Shown here in pieces: positions 18,210 to 27,266 of a stretch of DNA of 64,000 bases. The notes beneath the pieces were generated by a model. The model was not told where the DNA came from, ran no database searches, and was given only the letters and a program-made list of their open reading frames with translations. The stretch is taken from contig NC_018691.1 of the NCBI RefSeq assembly GCF_000300005.1, positions 3,100,001 to 3,164,000 of the forward strand. The letters run 5' to 3'. The stretch's first letter is position 1. Every line of letters starts with the position of its first letter. The position numbers were made by a program, and so were the translations under genes. This DNA comes from Alloalcanivorax dieselolei B5. GTDB taxonomy: Bacteria; Pseudomonadota; Gammaproteobacteria; Pseudomonadales; Alcanivoracaceae.

Positions 18210-19598
18210 ATGTCCATTCGCCGTAAGGAATACGCTGCTCAACTCGCTCTCGCCCTGCCGATTCTGGGTGGTCAGTTGGCGCAAACCGCCAACGGCTTCG
18301 TCGATACCATGATGGCCGGTCGCGTGGGCGCCGAGCACCTGGCCGCGGTGGCGGTGGGCGCCAGCATCTGGGTTCCGCTGTTCCTGTTCATGACCGGGGT
18401 ACTGACCAGCGCCACGCCGATTTTATCGCGCCATCTGGGGGGCGAAGCTTACCATCGGGTCAACCCGCTGGCCCAGCAGGCGCTGTGGCTGGGACTGGGG
18501 CTGGGTTTGTTCGCCGCCGTGGCGTTGCGCAGCATGTCACCGGTGCTGCATGCCATGGACGTGGATCCGGCCATGCTGCCTCTGGTGCAGGGCTACCTGG
18601 AAGGTCTCAGTTGGGGCATGCCCGGCGCCGCCCTGATGCTGGCCATGCGCAGCTACACGGAAGCCATGCGCCACACCCGTCCGGTGTTGTGGATCAGCAT
18701 CATCGGTCTGCTGATCAATATTCCCACCAACTATGTCCTGATCTACGGCAAACTCGGCTTCCCGGCCATGGGCGGTGTCGGCTGCGGTTGGGCCACCAGC
18801 GTGGTGATGTGGTCCATGGCGCTGATGATGGGGCTCTACATCCGCCGCCATCCGGTCTATCAGCCGGCGCGTCTGAATCTGCGGCGGCGCCATCTGGAAT
18901 TCGCCAGTCTCGCTTACATGCTGCGGCTGGGGCTGCCGGTGGGGTTGTCGATCTTTTTCGAGGTCAGTATTTTCGCCGTGATCGCCCTGCTGATCAGCAG
19001 CCTGGGGCCGGAAATCGTCGCCGGCCATCAGATCGCGCTCAACTTCACCTCGCTGATTTTCATGGTGCCGCTGAGTTTTTCCCTGGCCGCCTCGGTGCGG
19101 GTGGGCCACGCTCGCGGCCGTCACAACCGTGATGACCTGAGTCTGGCGGTGGGCAGCGCGTTACGCATGGTCAGCCTTGTGGGGATTGGCGCCGCCGCCC
19201 TGCTGGTGTTGGTACGGCACTGGGTTCCCTGGATCTATACCGACAACCCGGCCGTCATCGCCCTGGCCTCGCATCTGTTGCTGTTCGCCGCGCTCTACCA
19301 GATCTCCGACGCCATTCAGGTGGTGGCCAACGGCTGCCTACGCGGCTTCGAGGACACCGCCTGGCCGATGGTCATGACCCTGTTCGCCTACTGGGGTATC
19401 GGCCTGCCGCTGGGCTATGCGCTCGCCCTCACCGACCTGCTGGTGCCGGCCATGGGCCCCAGCGGCTTCTGGATCGGCCTGGTGGCCGGGCTCACCTGCG
19501 CCGCCATTCTGCTCGGTATCCGCCTGCGCTGGCGTCTGCGGCAACCGCTGGCCGCCCGTGCCGGCGATGGTGGTCAGTCTCTGGACCGCGCCGCCTGA
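18210..19598 (+). CDS. MATE family multidrug/sodium antiporter (NorM-like)
   Basis: A 462-residue protein with about twelve membrane segments and the internal two-fold repeat of MATE exporters. The segments LPILGGQLAQTANGFVDTMMAGRVG near the N-terminus and VLIYGKLGFPAMGGVGCGWAT in the middle are typical of NorM. It would export cationic or amphipathic compounds in exchange for Na+ or H+. It is divergent from epmC with only 57 bases between the starts. The ATG at 18210 was chosen on alignment with the family N-terminus; no strong ribosome binding site precedes it. Confidence 0.9.
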   Translation: MSIRRKEYAAQLALALPILGGQLAQTANGFVDTMMAGRVGAEHLAAVAVGASIWVPLFLFMTGVLTSATPILSRHLGGEAYHRVNPLAQQALWLGLGLGLFAAVALRSMSPVLHAMDVDPAMLPLVQGYLEGLSWGMPGAALMLAMRSYTEAMRHTRPVLWISIIGLLINIPTNYVLIYGKLGFPAMGGVGCGWATSVVMWSMALMMGLYIRRHPVYQPARLNLRRRHLEFASLAYMLRLGLPVGLSIFFEVSIFAVIALLISSLGPEIVAGHQIALNFTSLIFMVPLSFSLAASVRVGHARGRHNRDDLSLAVGSALRMVSLVGIGAAALLVLVRHWVPWIYTDNPAVIALASHLLLFAALYQISDAIQVVANGCLRGFEDTAWPMVMTLFAYWGIGLPLGYALALTDLLVPAMGPSGFWIGLVAGLTCAAILLGIRLRWRLRQPLAARAGDGGQSLDRAA

Positions 19599-19727
19599 CT
19601 TGCGCCTCCGCCCGCAACCGTCTAGTGTGAAAATCGTAGAGTCTGGAATAGCCCGTGCGAGGACGATCCGCCACGGGATCGGTGCCGACGCAGGGGTATT
19701 CCACGGTTCTCTTGGGCGGAGGCGCTT

Positions 19728-20411
19728 ATGGTTCGGGCTAACCGGCAGGATCCACGCGGCAGTAACGTCATCCCCTTCACCCCCAGACGGCGCTCCGGCA
19801 AGCCGTCCATATTGAGACTCTCTCCAGAGTACGACGGCATGGAGTTGCTCTATGCCAATGATCAACATCCCGACACTCTGTTTTCCCTGAAAATTCTCGC
19901 CTGGGCCCGTCTCGAGGACGGCACCACCCAGGCGCTGGTGCCCTGGTTGCGCGACCTGGTCACCGCCAGTGCGTTGTCCGATCCACTCAATGGCCGCTGG
20001 GAAGGTTATCGCCTCCCCGACAGCGACTACCTGTTCCGTGATGCGCCGGAGCACAAGGTGCAGGAACTGGACGCGGCGCTGCGCTTTTTCGGCAAACCGG
20101 GCGACCACGGTTGCCAGGAGATTCCCGACACCATTGGCACCCACGCGGTGTTTTCCCAGGACGAATTCGAGACGCTGTCGTTGATGGAGGTGGTGAGCTG
20201 GCGCGTACACGGTGACGGTACGCCCCAAGCCATGGTGGCGGACGAGGCGGCGGTGACACAAACACCGGTATTACCCGGCGACGCCAGTCTGGTCGCCGCC
20301 GAGCAACAGGAAGGGTTCCGCTATTTTTTCCAGCATGGCATCGCCAACCGGCTCAAGGAACACGACCCCGAAGCCCTGGCCGCCATCGCCATGCTGGCGG
20401 CCCGTTACTGA
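19728..20411 (+). CDS. Unrecognised protein
   Basis: A 227-residue protein I do not recognise. It has no signal peptide or membrane segment, a basic N-terminus (about residues 1-30), then an acidic, mixed alpha/beta-like remainder. The segments MELLYANDQHPDTLFSLKILAW and TTQALVPWLRDL suggest a compact soluble domain. Codon use resembles the neighbours. It stands alone, 129 bases after the MATE gene and 359 bases before the efflux pair. The ATG at 19728 follows GGCGGAGGCG, a plausible ribosome binding site. Confidence 0.7.
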   Translation: MVRANRQDPRGSNVIPFTPRRRSGKPSILRLSPEYDGMELLYANDQHPDTLFSLKILAWARLEDGTTQALVPWLRDLVTASALSDPLNGRWEGYRLPDSDYLFRDAPEHKVQELDAALRFFGKPGDHGCQEIPDTIGTHAVFSQDEFETLSLMEVVSWRVHGDGTPQAMVADEAAVTQTPVLPGDASLVAAEQQEGFRYFFQHGIANRLKEHDPEALAAIAMLAARY

Positions 20412-20770
20412 CGTCGACATCACTCCCCGGTCCGCCGCAACCGGCGGACCGCCGCTGCCCCGGTGGCCGGCCCGGCCGACCACCGGTGGCTCTCGCCGGT
20501 TGAACGTGCTTTACGGCTCCGGCACCACCCTGTAGTTTTCCTACACCCGCCTCCTCTCCCGGCTGTCAGACCGGCGACACCCCGAATGTTGCTGACCGGC
20601 GGCACGCCCGGGCCAGGCGGTCATATCCGCGCAAAACAGGAATGCTAGTCTGTCTCTTTTATTGAACGGACCCGTGCTTGAACACGATGCCAGGGCGCCG
20701 GCGCGCCGTAGAGCCTGTTTACGATCTAAGGGAATCATCAACGGATTGATACGCGTCTAATCGGACTTTT
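20412..20770. other. Intergenic region with GC hairpin
   Basis: This 359-base gap contains no convincing gene. A perfect 9-bp stem hairpin (20429-20450, arms GGTCCGCCG/CGGCGGACC, 4-base loop) begins 18 bases after the upstream stop and could end that transcript, although no T-run follows. The 3' part must hold the promoter of the efflux pair; I could not identify a confident -35/-10 pair. Confidence 0.5.
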
Positions 20771-22036
20771 ATGAAAAAAACCACTCTCGCATTGATTGCC
20801 GCCGCCATGGTGCTCGGCGCCTTGGCCGTGGTGGCCATACTGGCGGCCATGCGCCCGCAACCGGAGGTCGAGGAACGGCCGGCGATGGCGGAAATCGTCG
20901 ATGTGCTGCCGATCAAAACCGCCCACAGCCAGTTTCAGCTGCGCTCCCAGGGGACCGTGCAACCGCGCATCGAAACCCAACTGGTGGCGGAAGTATCCGG
21001 CAAGGTCATCCGCATCGCCGATGAGTTCGTTGCCGGCGGTCTGTTTCAGGCCGATCAGGTGCTGATCGAAATCGACCCCAGCAATTATCGCAATACCCTT
21101 GCCCAGGCGCAGGCGGAATTAAAGCGGCTGCGGGCGGCGCATCGCCTGGCCCGCCAACAGCTGGACCGGTTCGAGAATCTTTATCAGCGCAAGAACATAT
21201 CGAAATCGGATCTGGAACAGCGGCAATCGGAAGCGGAACAGACCCAGGCCGCTATCCAGTCACAGCAAGCCCTGGTTCAACAGGCGCAGCGGGACCTGGA
21301 GCGAACCCGCATCCATCTCCCCTACGACGGCCTGGTCAAGGAACGCAGTGTGGATCTGGGTCAGTTCGTGGCCGCCGGCAATCCGCTCGGTACCGCCTTC
21401 AGCGTCAAGGAGGCGGAAATACGGCTGCCGTTATCCCAGCAGGACAGTGCCTTCATTGATCTGCCACGCCCGGGCTACCGGCCGCCCTTGCTGCCCGAAG
21501 TGGCACTGCACGCGCGGGTCGGCGGCGAACCAGTGACCTGGCACGGCGAGATCGTTCGCACTGAAGGCGTGGTCGATGAACGCACCCGGTTGATATATGC
21601 GGTGGCCCGGGTACAGGATCCGTACGATCTCGAAGGCGGCGGCAAACAGCCGCCACTGCCCATCGGCACCTTCGTCAGTGCCCGCATCCAGGGCCGCTCG
21701 GCCGAGGGACTGGTGGTGCTGCCGCGAGTCGCCTTGCGTAACGGCGACCAGGTCTATGTGGCGGACGGCGACGACAAGCTCGCCATACGCCAGGTCCAGG
21801 TGGTGCGCAGTACGCCCCAGCAGGTCTACACCAACGATGTGTTCCAACCCGGCGACCGCGCGGTGATCACCGCGATTCAGACACCGATACCGGGCATGGC
21901 CTTGAAAATCCGGGATCTGGACGCGGACCAGGACGACAGCGAGCCGTCCGCCCCGGCACCGGTGACCTCACCGGGGGAACCCGGCAACGCCGAGCCCGCT
22001 GACGATCAGGGAGCCGCGCATGTCGTCGCCCCCTGA
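20771..22036 (+). CDS. RND efflux periplasmic adaptor (membrane fusion protein)
   Basis: A 421-residue HlyD/AcrA-family adaptor. It is anchored by one N-terminal hydrophobic segment (about residues 5-26), followed by a lipoyl/barrel half motif, a coiled-coil hairpin at about 105-185 (AQAELKRLRAAHRLARQQLDRF), and the second barrel half with PYDGLVKERSVDLGQFV. It links the inner-membrane pump encoded next to an outer-membrane channel. No outer-membrane factor gene is nearby, so it probably borrows a TolC-like protein. The stop lies 17 bases inside the pump gene. Confidence 0.92.
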   Translation: MKKTTLALIAAAMVLGALAVVAILAAMRPQPEVEERPAMAEIVDVLPIKTAHSQFQLRSQGTVQPRIETQLVAEVSGKVIRIADEFVAGGLFQADQVLIEIDPSNYRNTLAQAQAELKRLRAAHRLARQQLDRFENLYQRKNISKSDLEQRQSEAEQTQAAIQSQQALVQQAQRDLERTRIHLPYDGLVKERSVDLGQFVAAGNPLGTAFSVKEAEIRLPLSQQDSAFIDLPRPGYRPPLLPEVALHARVGGEPVTWHGEIVRTEGVVDERTRLIYAVARVQDPYDLEGGGKQPPLPIGTFVSARIQGRSAEGLVVLPRVALRNGDQVYVADGDDKLAIRQVQVVRSTPQQVYTNDVFQPGDRAVITAIQTPIPGMALKIRDLDADQDDSEPSAPAPVTSPGEPGNAEPADDQGAAHVVAP

Positions 22037-25000
22037 TGCGGATAACAAACAATCCGAAGCGCCACGGCTGAACGCTTACACCGGCCTGATCGCCTGGTTC
22101 ACGCACAACCCGGTGGCGGCCAACCTGCTGATGGCGATTCTGATCATCGGTGGCGCCATCACCGCGTTCACCATCACCAAGGAAATCCAGCCGCAGGTGG
22201 AGACCAACTACGTCACCATCACGGTGCCCTATCTGGGGGCCACGCCCACGGATGTGGAACAGGGTGTGCTGATCAAGATCGAGGAAGCGATCCAGGATCT
22301 CGAAGGGATCAGGGAAATCGTCTCCATCGCCAGTGAAGGCAACGGTTCGGTGCAAGTGGAAGTGGCCCCGGATTACGACATCCGCGAAGTGATGGACAAC
22401 ATCAAGATGCGGGTGGATTCGATCACCACCTTCCCGGCGGAGACCGAGCGGCCGATATACCAGCGCAACGTCTGGAGCACCGAGGTGATCTGGGTGGCGG
22501 TGTCCAGCATCGACGTGGACGACCGCACCCTCAAGGAAGTGGCGCGACGGGTGCGCGATGACATCACCGCCCTGCCCTCGGTGACCAAAACCGAACTGAT
22601 TGGCGATCGTCCCTACGAGATCGGCATCGAGGTCAGCGAGGAAACCCTGCGCAACTACGGCCTGACGCTGACCGAAGTGGCGGACGCGGTGGGCCGCTCC
22701 TCCCTGGACCTGCCCGGTGGCCGCATCCAGGCCGCCGGCGGCGATATTCTGGTGCGCACCGTGGGCCAGGCCTACGTGGGCCGGGATTTCGAGGAAATCG
22801 TGGTGCGCACCAACCCGGACGGCAGTCGCCTGCTGCTCCGCGACATCGCCGATATCCGCGACGGTTTCGTCGAGGACAACTACTACCTGACCCATAACGG
22901 CCGTCCCGCCGTGGGTATTCGTGTGCTGGCCCTGGGCGAACAGGACGCGCTGGCACTGTCCCGGGAAGTCCGCGACTACGTGGACCGGATGCAGGAGAGT
23001 CTGCCCGGTGGTGTCCAGGTGAACTGGATGATCGACGTGTCCTACTACCTGGAAGGCCGGCTCAACATGATGTCGGAAAACCTGTTGATGGGCGCGGTGC
23101 TGGTGTTCCTGATCCTGTCGTTGTTCCTGCGTCTGAAACTGGCGTTCTGGGTCATGGCCGGGCTGCTCACCGCCTTCCTCGGCACCCTGTTCACGCTGCC
23201 GCTGTTCGGCATCACCATCAATCTGATCAGTTTGTTCGCTTTCCTGGTGGTGCTCGGCATCGTCGTCGACGACGCCATCATTATCGGCGAATCCGCCTAC
23301 ACCCGGATTCAACGGGATGGCCATTCCACCAACAACGTGGTGCTCGGTGTGCTCGATGTGGCCGGCCCCGCCACCTTCGGCGTGCTGACCACCATGGCCG
23401 CGTTCCTGCCAATCCTGCTGGTCTCCGGTATCTGGGGGCAGTTTTTCGCCTCCATTGGCGGCGTGGTGGTGATCTGCCTGTTCTATTCGCTGATCGAATC
23501 AAAACTGATTCTGCCCGCCCATCTGGCCCATATGCGCGACGCCCCCCCGGAAACCTCGAAGCCGAATCGAATGATCCGCTTCCAGCGGCGCTTCTCCGAC
23601 GGCCTGTTCCGTTTCGTCGACAACACCTACCTGCCCCTGCTCCGGCGCATCCTGCGCCATCGTTATCTGGCGCTGGCCGGCGCGCTTTCCGTGCTGATTC
23701 TGGCCGTGGGCCTGATTGTCGGCGGACTGTTGCGAGTGGTGTTCATTCCCGACCTGAGCGGCGACTTCGTTCAGGTGGAACTGGAAATGAACAAGGGCAC
23801 GCCGGCCTACGTGACCCAGACCAATCTGGACACCATCGGCAAGGCGCTCACCGAAGTGGACCAGGAACTCCAGCAGGAATTGGGGTTGAATGAGCCACTG
23901 GTGCGCACCCAACTGGCATGGACCGAGAGTGACACCACCGGCGGCATCATCGTGGAACTGATAAAGAGCGAGAACAGTCTGGTGTCGGTGCCGGAACTGT
24001 CACGGCGCTGGCGGGAAAAAGTCGGCCGCATTCCCGGTGCCCGCACTTTCCACATCGGTGGCGAGGGCGGCCCGGACGACAACGATATCTCACTGGAGTT
24101 GGTGGGCCAGAATCAGGCCCATCTGGAGGCGGCCAGCACCGAGCTGGAACAACGATTGCGGGACTACAACGGCGTTTACGACCTGCGTAATTCCCATGAC
24201 AGCGGCGTACGGGAAATCCAGCTCAGGATCAAACCGGAAGCGGAACTGCTGGGACTGAGCCAGAGGGATCTGGCGCGACAGGTGCGCCAGGCGTTCTACG
24301 GCGAGGAAGTGCAACGCATCCAGCGAGGCCAGGACGAAGTGAAAGTCATGGTTCGCTATCCCAGGACGGAGCGACAGTCCGAGGGTTATCTGGAAGACAT
24401 GCGCATTCGCACCGGCGATGGTCAGGCCGTGCCCTTCTCCGCCGTGGCCGACCTGGACATGGGTAGCAGCCCAGCCACCATCCGTCGCTTCGACCGCCAG
24501 CGCTCGATCAGCCTCACCGCCCGGGTGGACAAAGCGGTGGCCGAGCCCGGCCGCATCACCAAGGATCTGATCGAGCATCAGTTGCCGGACATTCTCAGCC
24601 ATCATCCCGGCGTCAGTTATCGTGTCACCGGCGCCACCCGGGATCAGGAAAAGATGATGGTCGATCTGCTCTATGGCACCGGCCTGGCTCTGTTTCTGAT
24701 CTATGCGCTGATGGCGATCCCGCTGAAATCCTATGTGCAGCCGCTGATGATCATGTCGGTGATTCCGTTCGGCACCATCGGCGCGGCGGTCGGCCATCTG
24801 GTACTGGGCATGCCGTTCAGTCTGTTATCCATGTTCGGCATCGTCGCCCTGGCCGGGGTGGTGGTGAACGACAGTCTGATCCTGGTGGATTTCGTCAATC
24901 GCTACCGCCGCGATGGCGAGCCTCTGGTGGAAGCCGCGATCAAGGCGGCGCGCGCCCGCTTCCGGCCGATCATTCTGACTTCGCTGACCACCTTTCTGGG

Positions 25001-25208
25001 GCTGGTGCCGATCGTGTTCCTGGAATACAGCCTGCAGGCACAGGTGGTGAAACCGATGGCGGTATCACTGGCTTTTGGTATCGTCTTCGCCACTTTGATT
25101 ACGCTGGTACTGATCCCGACGCTCTATATGGTGATGGACGATGTGACGGGATGGTTCGGCGGGCGGCGCAAGAATGCAGCGCCGGCCGGTGATGAGAATG
25201 CAGGATAA
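22020..25208 (+). CDS. RND efflux pump permease (AcrB/HAE1-like)
   Basis: A 1062-residue proton-driven inner-membrane pump with about twelve membrane helices (the first at about 30-50), two large periplasmic loops and the duplicated RND architecture. FLVVLGIVVDDAIIIGE in the first half carries the paired Asp of the proton relay. The start at 22020 has AGGGAG just upstream and overlaps the adaptor gene. Substrates cannot be predicted. It is one of the short adaptor-permease pairs without its own outer-membrane factor or adjacent regulator. Confidence 0.93.
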   Translation: MSSPPDADNKQSEAPRLNAYTGLIAWFTHNPVAANLLMAILIIGGAITAFTITKEIQPQVETNYVTITVPYLGATPTDVEQGVLIKIEEAIQDLEGIREIVSIASEGNGSVQVEVAPDYDIREVMDNIKMRVDSITTFPAETERPIYQRNVWSTEVIWVAVSSIDVDDRTLKEVARRVRDDITALPSVTKTELIGDRPYEIGIEVSEETLRNYGLTLTEVADAVGRSSLDLPGGRIQAAGGDILVRTVGQAYVGRDFEEIVVRTNPDGSRLLLRDIADIRDGFVEDNYYLTHNGRPAVGIRVLALGEQDALALSREVRDYVDRMQESLPGGVQVNWMIDVSYYLEGRLNMMSENLLMGAVLVFLILSLFLRLKLAFWVMAGLLTAFLGTLFTLPLFGITINLISLFAFLVVLGIVVDDAIIIGESAYTRIQRDGHSTNNVVLGVLDVAGPATFGVLTTMAAFLPILLVSGIWGQFFASIGGVVVICLFYSLIESKLILPAHLAHMRDAPPETSKPNRMIRFQRRFSDGLFRFVDNTYLPLLRRILRHRYLALAGALSVLILAVGLIVGGLLRVVFIPDLSGDFVQVELEMNKGTPAYVTQTNLDTIGKALTEVDQELQQELGLNEPLVRTQLAWTESDTTGGIIVELIKSENSLVSVPELSRRWREKVGRIPGARTFHIGGEGGPDDNDISLELVGQNQAHLEAASTELEQRLRDYNGVYDLRNSHDSGVREIQLRIKPEAELLGLSQRDLARQVRQAFYGEEVQRIQRGQDEVKVMVRYPRTERQSEGYLEDMRIRTGDGQAVPFSAVADLDMGSSPATIRRFDRQRSISLTARVDKAVAEPGRITKDLIEHQLPDILSHHPGVSYRVTGATRDQEKMMVDLLYGTGLALFLIYALMAIPLKSYVQPLMIMSVIPFGTIGAAVGHLVLGMPFSLLSMFGIVALAGVVVNDSLILVDFVNRYRRDGEPLVEAAIKAARARFRPIILTSLTTFLGLVPIVFLEYSLQAQVVKPMAVSLAFGIVFATLITLVLIPTLYMVMDDVTGWFGGRRKNAAPAGDENAG

Positions 25209-25217
25209 GAGCCGGTC

Positions 25218-26171
25218 TCAAGCGTCCTCTTCCAACAGAAAGTGACGCCACAGATTCAGGCATTTTCGCGTGGCCAGGCGCCCCGCCGTCAATGAGGCGT
25301 CCACCCGCAGCGACAGGGTCAACCGGCCATTGACGATAATGGCGCCGTTGGCGACCGGGTGGTTGGGACTGCCTGGCCCGCATACCGCCAGACAAGCGGC
25401 ATCGGAAAAGCCGGCGGCGCTGAGATCGAGCCGCCAAACCCCCAGGTTGCTGAAGGAACCGAGATGACCGGGACCCTCGAGCATGCGCCGGCATAACCAA
25501 TTCACGCCGCGCTCACCGACCCAGCGACCGACATGCGCCAAATGCCAGAAACGCCAGTGCTGCTGCTGGCGCAGCCCCTCGCGCAAAGTGGCGTACAACG
25601 CCGCCACCGATTGCTCCGGCGCCACCGGCACATAAAAGCCACTGGACAGGTTCATGTCATCGCGGGCGCGGCTCACCGCGCCGCGCATGTTCACCGGATA
25701 TAACCAGCTGCCGGTGGACGGCGTCTCCAACAGCGTCTCGCCTACCGCCCGGTGCAGACGATGCAGCAATAAACTGTTCAACGAACCGTGCTCCCGCTTC
25801 GCCCGCGCCATGATCGCCGCCGTGGCTTCGGGATCGAAACAGGTGGTTTCCACCTGGCCATGGGGTTCGGGGCCACGCGAACGGCGCCAGGGAAGCGGCT
25901 GTCCGGGCGGCGCCCCCGGTGCCCGCAGCCATTGCCACCAGGGTGGAGGGGAACTCTGACGGCTGTGTGGCACCGGCGGCAACGGTACTCCCCATTGCCG
26001 CAGCAACACCAGCAAGCCGCCGATGCCATCGTGATGTCGATGGGGAATCGAGTAGTACCGCTCACCGACGCCCTCCGGGTCGATCACCGCGAAGTGGATG
26101 GCATCGTCGATGCCGCAGCGGCGCCGCGCCTGATACCACATGCCGATATAATCTTTATCCGCCGCAGTCAT
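25218..26171 (-). CDS. Condensation/WS-DGAT-like acyltransferase-fold protein
   Basis: A 317-residue protein. Residues 43-49 read PHRHHDG, which matches the HHxxxDG active-site pattern of the condensation-domain/chloramphenicol acetyltransferase/wax-ester synthase superfamily with the first His replaced by Pro and the catalytic second His kept (His44). A SNLGVW segment near residue 240 resembles the second conserved region. It is about two-thirds the length of a wax-ester synthase, so it may be a single-substrate acyltransferase. It overlaps the GNAT gene upstream (ATGA), making it the last gene of a four-gene operon. Function is inferred at family level only. Confidence 0.6.
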   Translation of the reverse strand: MTAADKDYIGMWYQARRRCGIDDAIHFAVIDPEGVGERYYSIPHRHHDGIGGLLVLLRQWGVPLPPVPHSRQSSPPPWWQWLRAPGAPPGQPLPWRRSRGPEPHGQVETTCFDPEATAAIMARAKREHGSLNSLLLHRLHRAVGETLLETPSTGSWLYPVNMRGAVSRARDDMNLSSGFYVPVAPEQSVAALYATLREGLRQQQHWRFWHLAHVGRWVGERGVNWLCRRMLEGPGHLGSFSNLGVWRLDLSAAGFSDAACLAVCGPGSPNHPVANGAIIVNGRLTLSLRVDASLTAGRLATRKCLNLWRHFLLEEDA

Positions 26172-27256
26172 AGCCGGGCCACTTCCACGTAAGGGATCCG
26201 ATCAGGGTGCAATCGCGGACGCGGGTCTTCACCATAACTGACCAGATAATGGTCGCTGAGCAGGGTGCGGCGGCGAAAACCGCGCACCGCCTCGCGCAAC
26301 GGGTCCTGCGTGAAAAAGCCGCACACCACCGCGCCGTGATCACGATGATGGGCATGCACGGCGTGCTCCAGCAGTGGCGCCAACCATTGCGGGTCATTGT
26401 TCTCGGTCACCAGGGTATGCAGGGTGACGAACGACAGACACTCGCCCGGCGCCGGCAGCCGCAAACCGCCGTGCAGCGGGCGGGTGGCATTATGCAGCGG
26501 CCGCAGCCACTCCAGAGCACCGCGATAACCGCTCACCCGCGTCTGTTTGATATCGCTTTGATTCCAGCTGCCCAATACGCCCTTGAGCGTTTCGCCCTGC
26601 CAAACACCGACCCAGTCGCCCAGGCTCAGACCATGAAAATAGGGAGAGGAATGCAGCTCACTCAGATCCAGCCAGGGGAAAAACTGCTTGCGCGGCCCTT
26701 CCCGTTCCAGCAACGCCAGCAGCGCGCCACGATCCGCCCGGGTCATGGTACGCACGGTAAGCCCCGCCGGTGCCTGAAAGCGGCCCGGGCGGGTGTAAAT
26801 CACACTGGTCTCGATGGTGCCGAAGGGATAATAGCCCGGCAGCCCGGCGCGGCCGCTGGCCACGGTATTCCGTGATACTCCGTTATCGCGCAGGATCACC
26901 GTCTGCATCCACTCTGCTTCCTGCAGAGTGGCTTTCAAAGTGCGGAACAGACGGAACAACAGACGGCTGCCCTGATGCCCGGGCGCGATACGCAGATCAT
27001 GCGCATAACGGATCGGCACGCAATCGCCATTCACCCATACCCGGCGACGGCCCACGTTGTACACCGCGCCCAGCTCCGGCGAGGGCCCGTCACTCTCCGC
27101 CACCCAGACTTCCGGTTCTTCGCAGGTAATGGCGGCCCCACGGAAATAATCCGGGCGCCGTTCAAACGTCAATGTCATCGCCCCCGGCTGCGCCGTGTTT
27201 TCCAACAGCGCCAGAATCGCCGGGTTGTCCTGACTAGTGGCTCTTCGGATACGCAT
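26168..27256 (-). CDS. GNAT family N-acyltransferase
   Basis: A 362-residue protein with a GNAT domain in its N-terminal half: MRIRRATSQDNPAILALLE opens the fold, and DLRIAPGHQGSRLLFRLFR (about residues 87-105) carries the acyl-CoA pyrophosphate-binding motif. The C-terminal half (from about residue 175, TVRTMTRADRGALLALLERE) looks like a second, more diverged GNAT domain. I chose the ATG at 27256; an open extension upstream is Arg-rich and unlikely. It is 10 bases from the GH3 stop and overlaps the downstream acyltransferase gene. The substrate is unknown. Confidence 0.7.
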   Translation of the reverse strand: MRIRRATSQDNPAILALLENTAQPGAMTLTFERRPDYFRGAAITCEEPEVWVAESDGPSPELGAVYNVGRRRVWVNGDCVPIRYAHDLRIAPGHQGSRLLFRLFRTLKATLQEAEWMQTVILRDNGVSRNTVASGRAGLPGYYPFGTIETSVIYTRPGRFQAPAGLTVRTMTRADRGALLALLEREGPRKQFFPWLDLSELHSSPYFHGLSLGDWVGVWQGETLKGVLGSWNQSDIKQTRVSGYRGALEWLRPLHNATRPLHGGLRLPAPGECLSFVTLHTLVTENNDPQWLAPLLEHAVHAHHRDHGAVVCGFFTQDPLREAVRGFRRRTLLSDHYLVSYGEDPRPRLHPDRIPYVEVARL

Positions 27257-27266
27257 GGCCCCCTCC

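Noticed and set aside
21867-23324. A 485-codon open frame opposite the RND pump genes
   Set aside because: Shadow of the adaptor and permease genes; its His/Gln/Asp-rich product has no recognisable domain.
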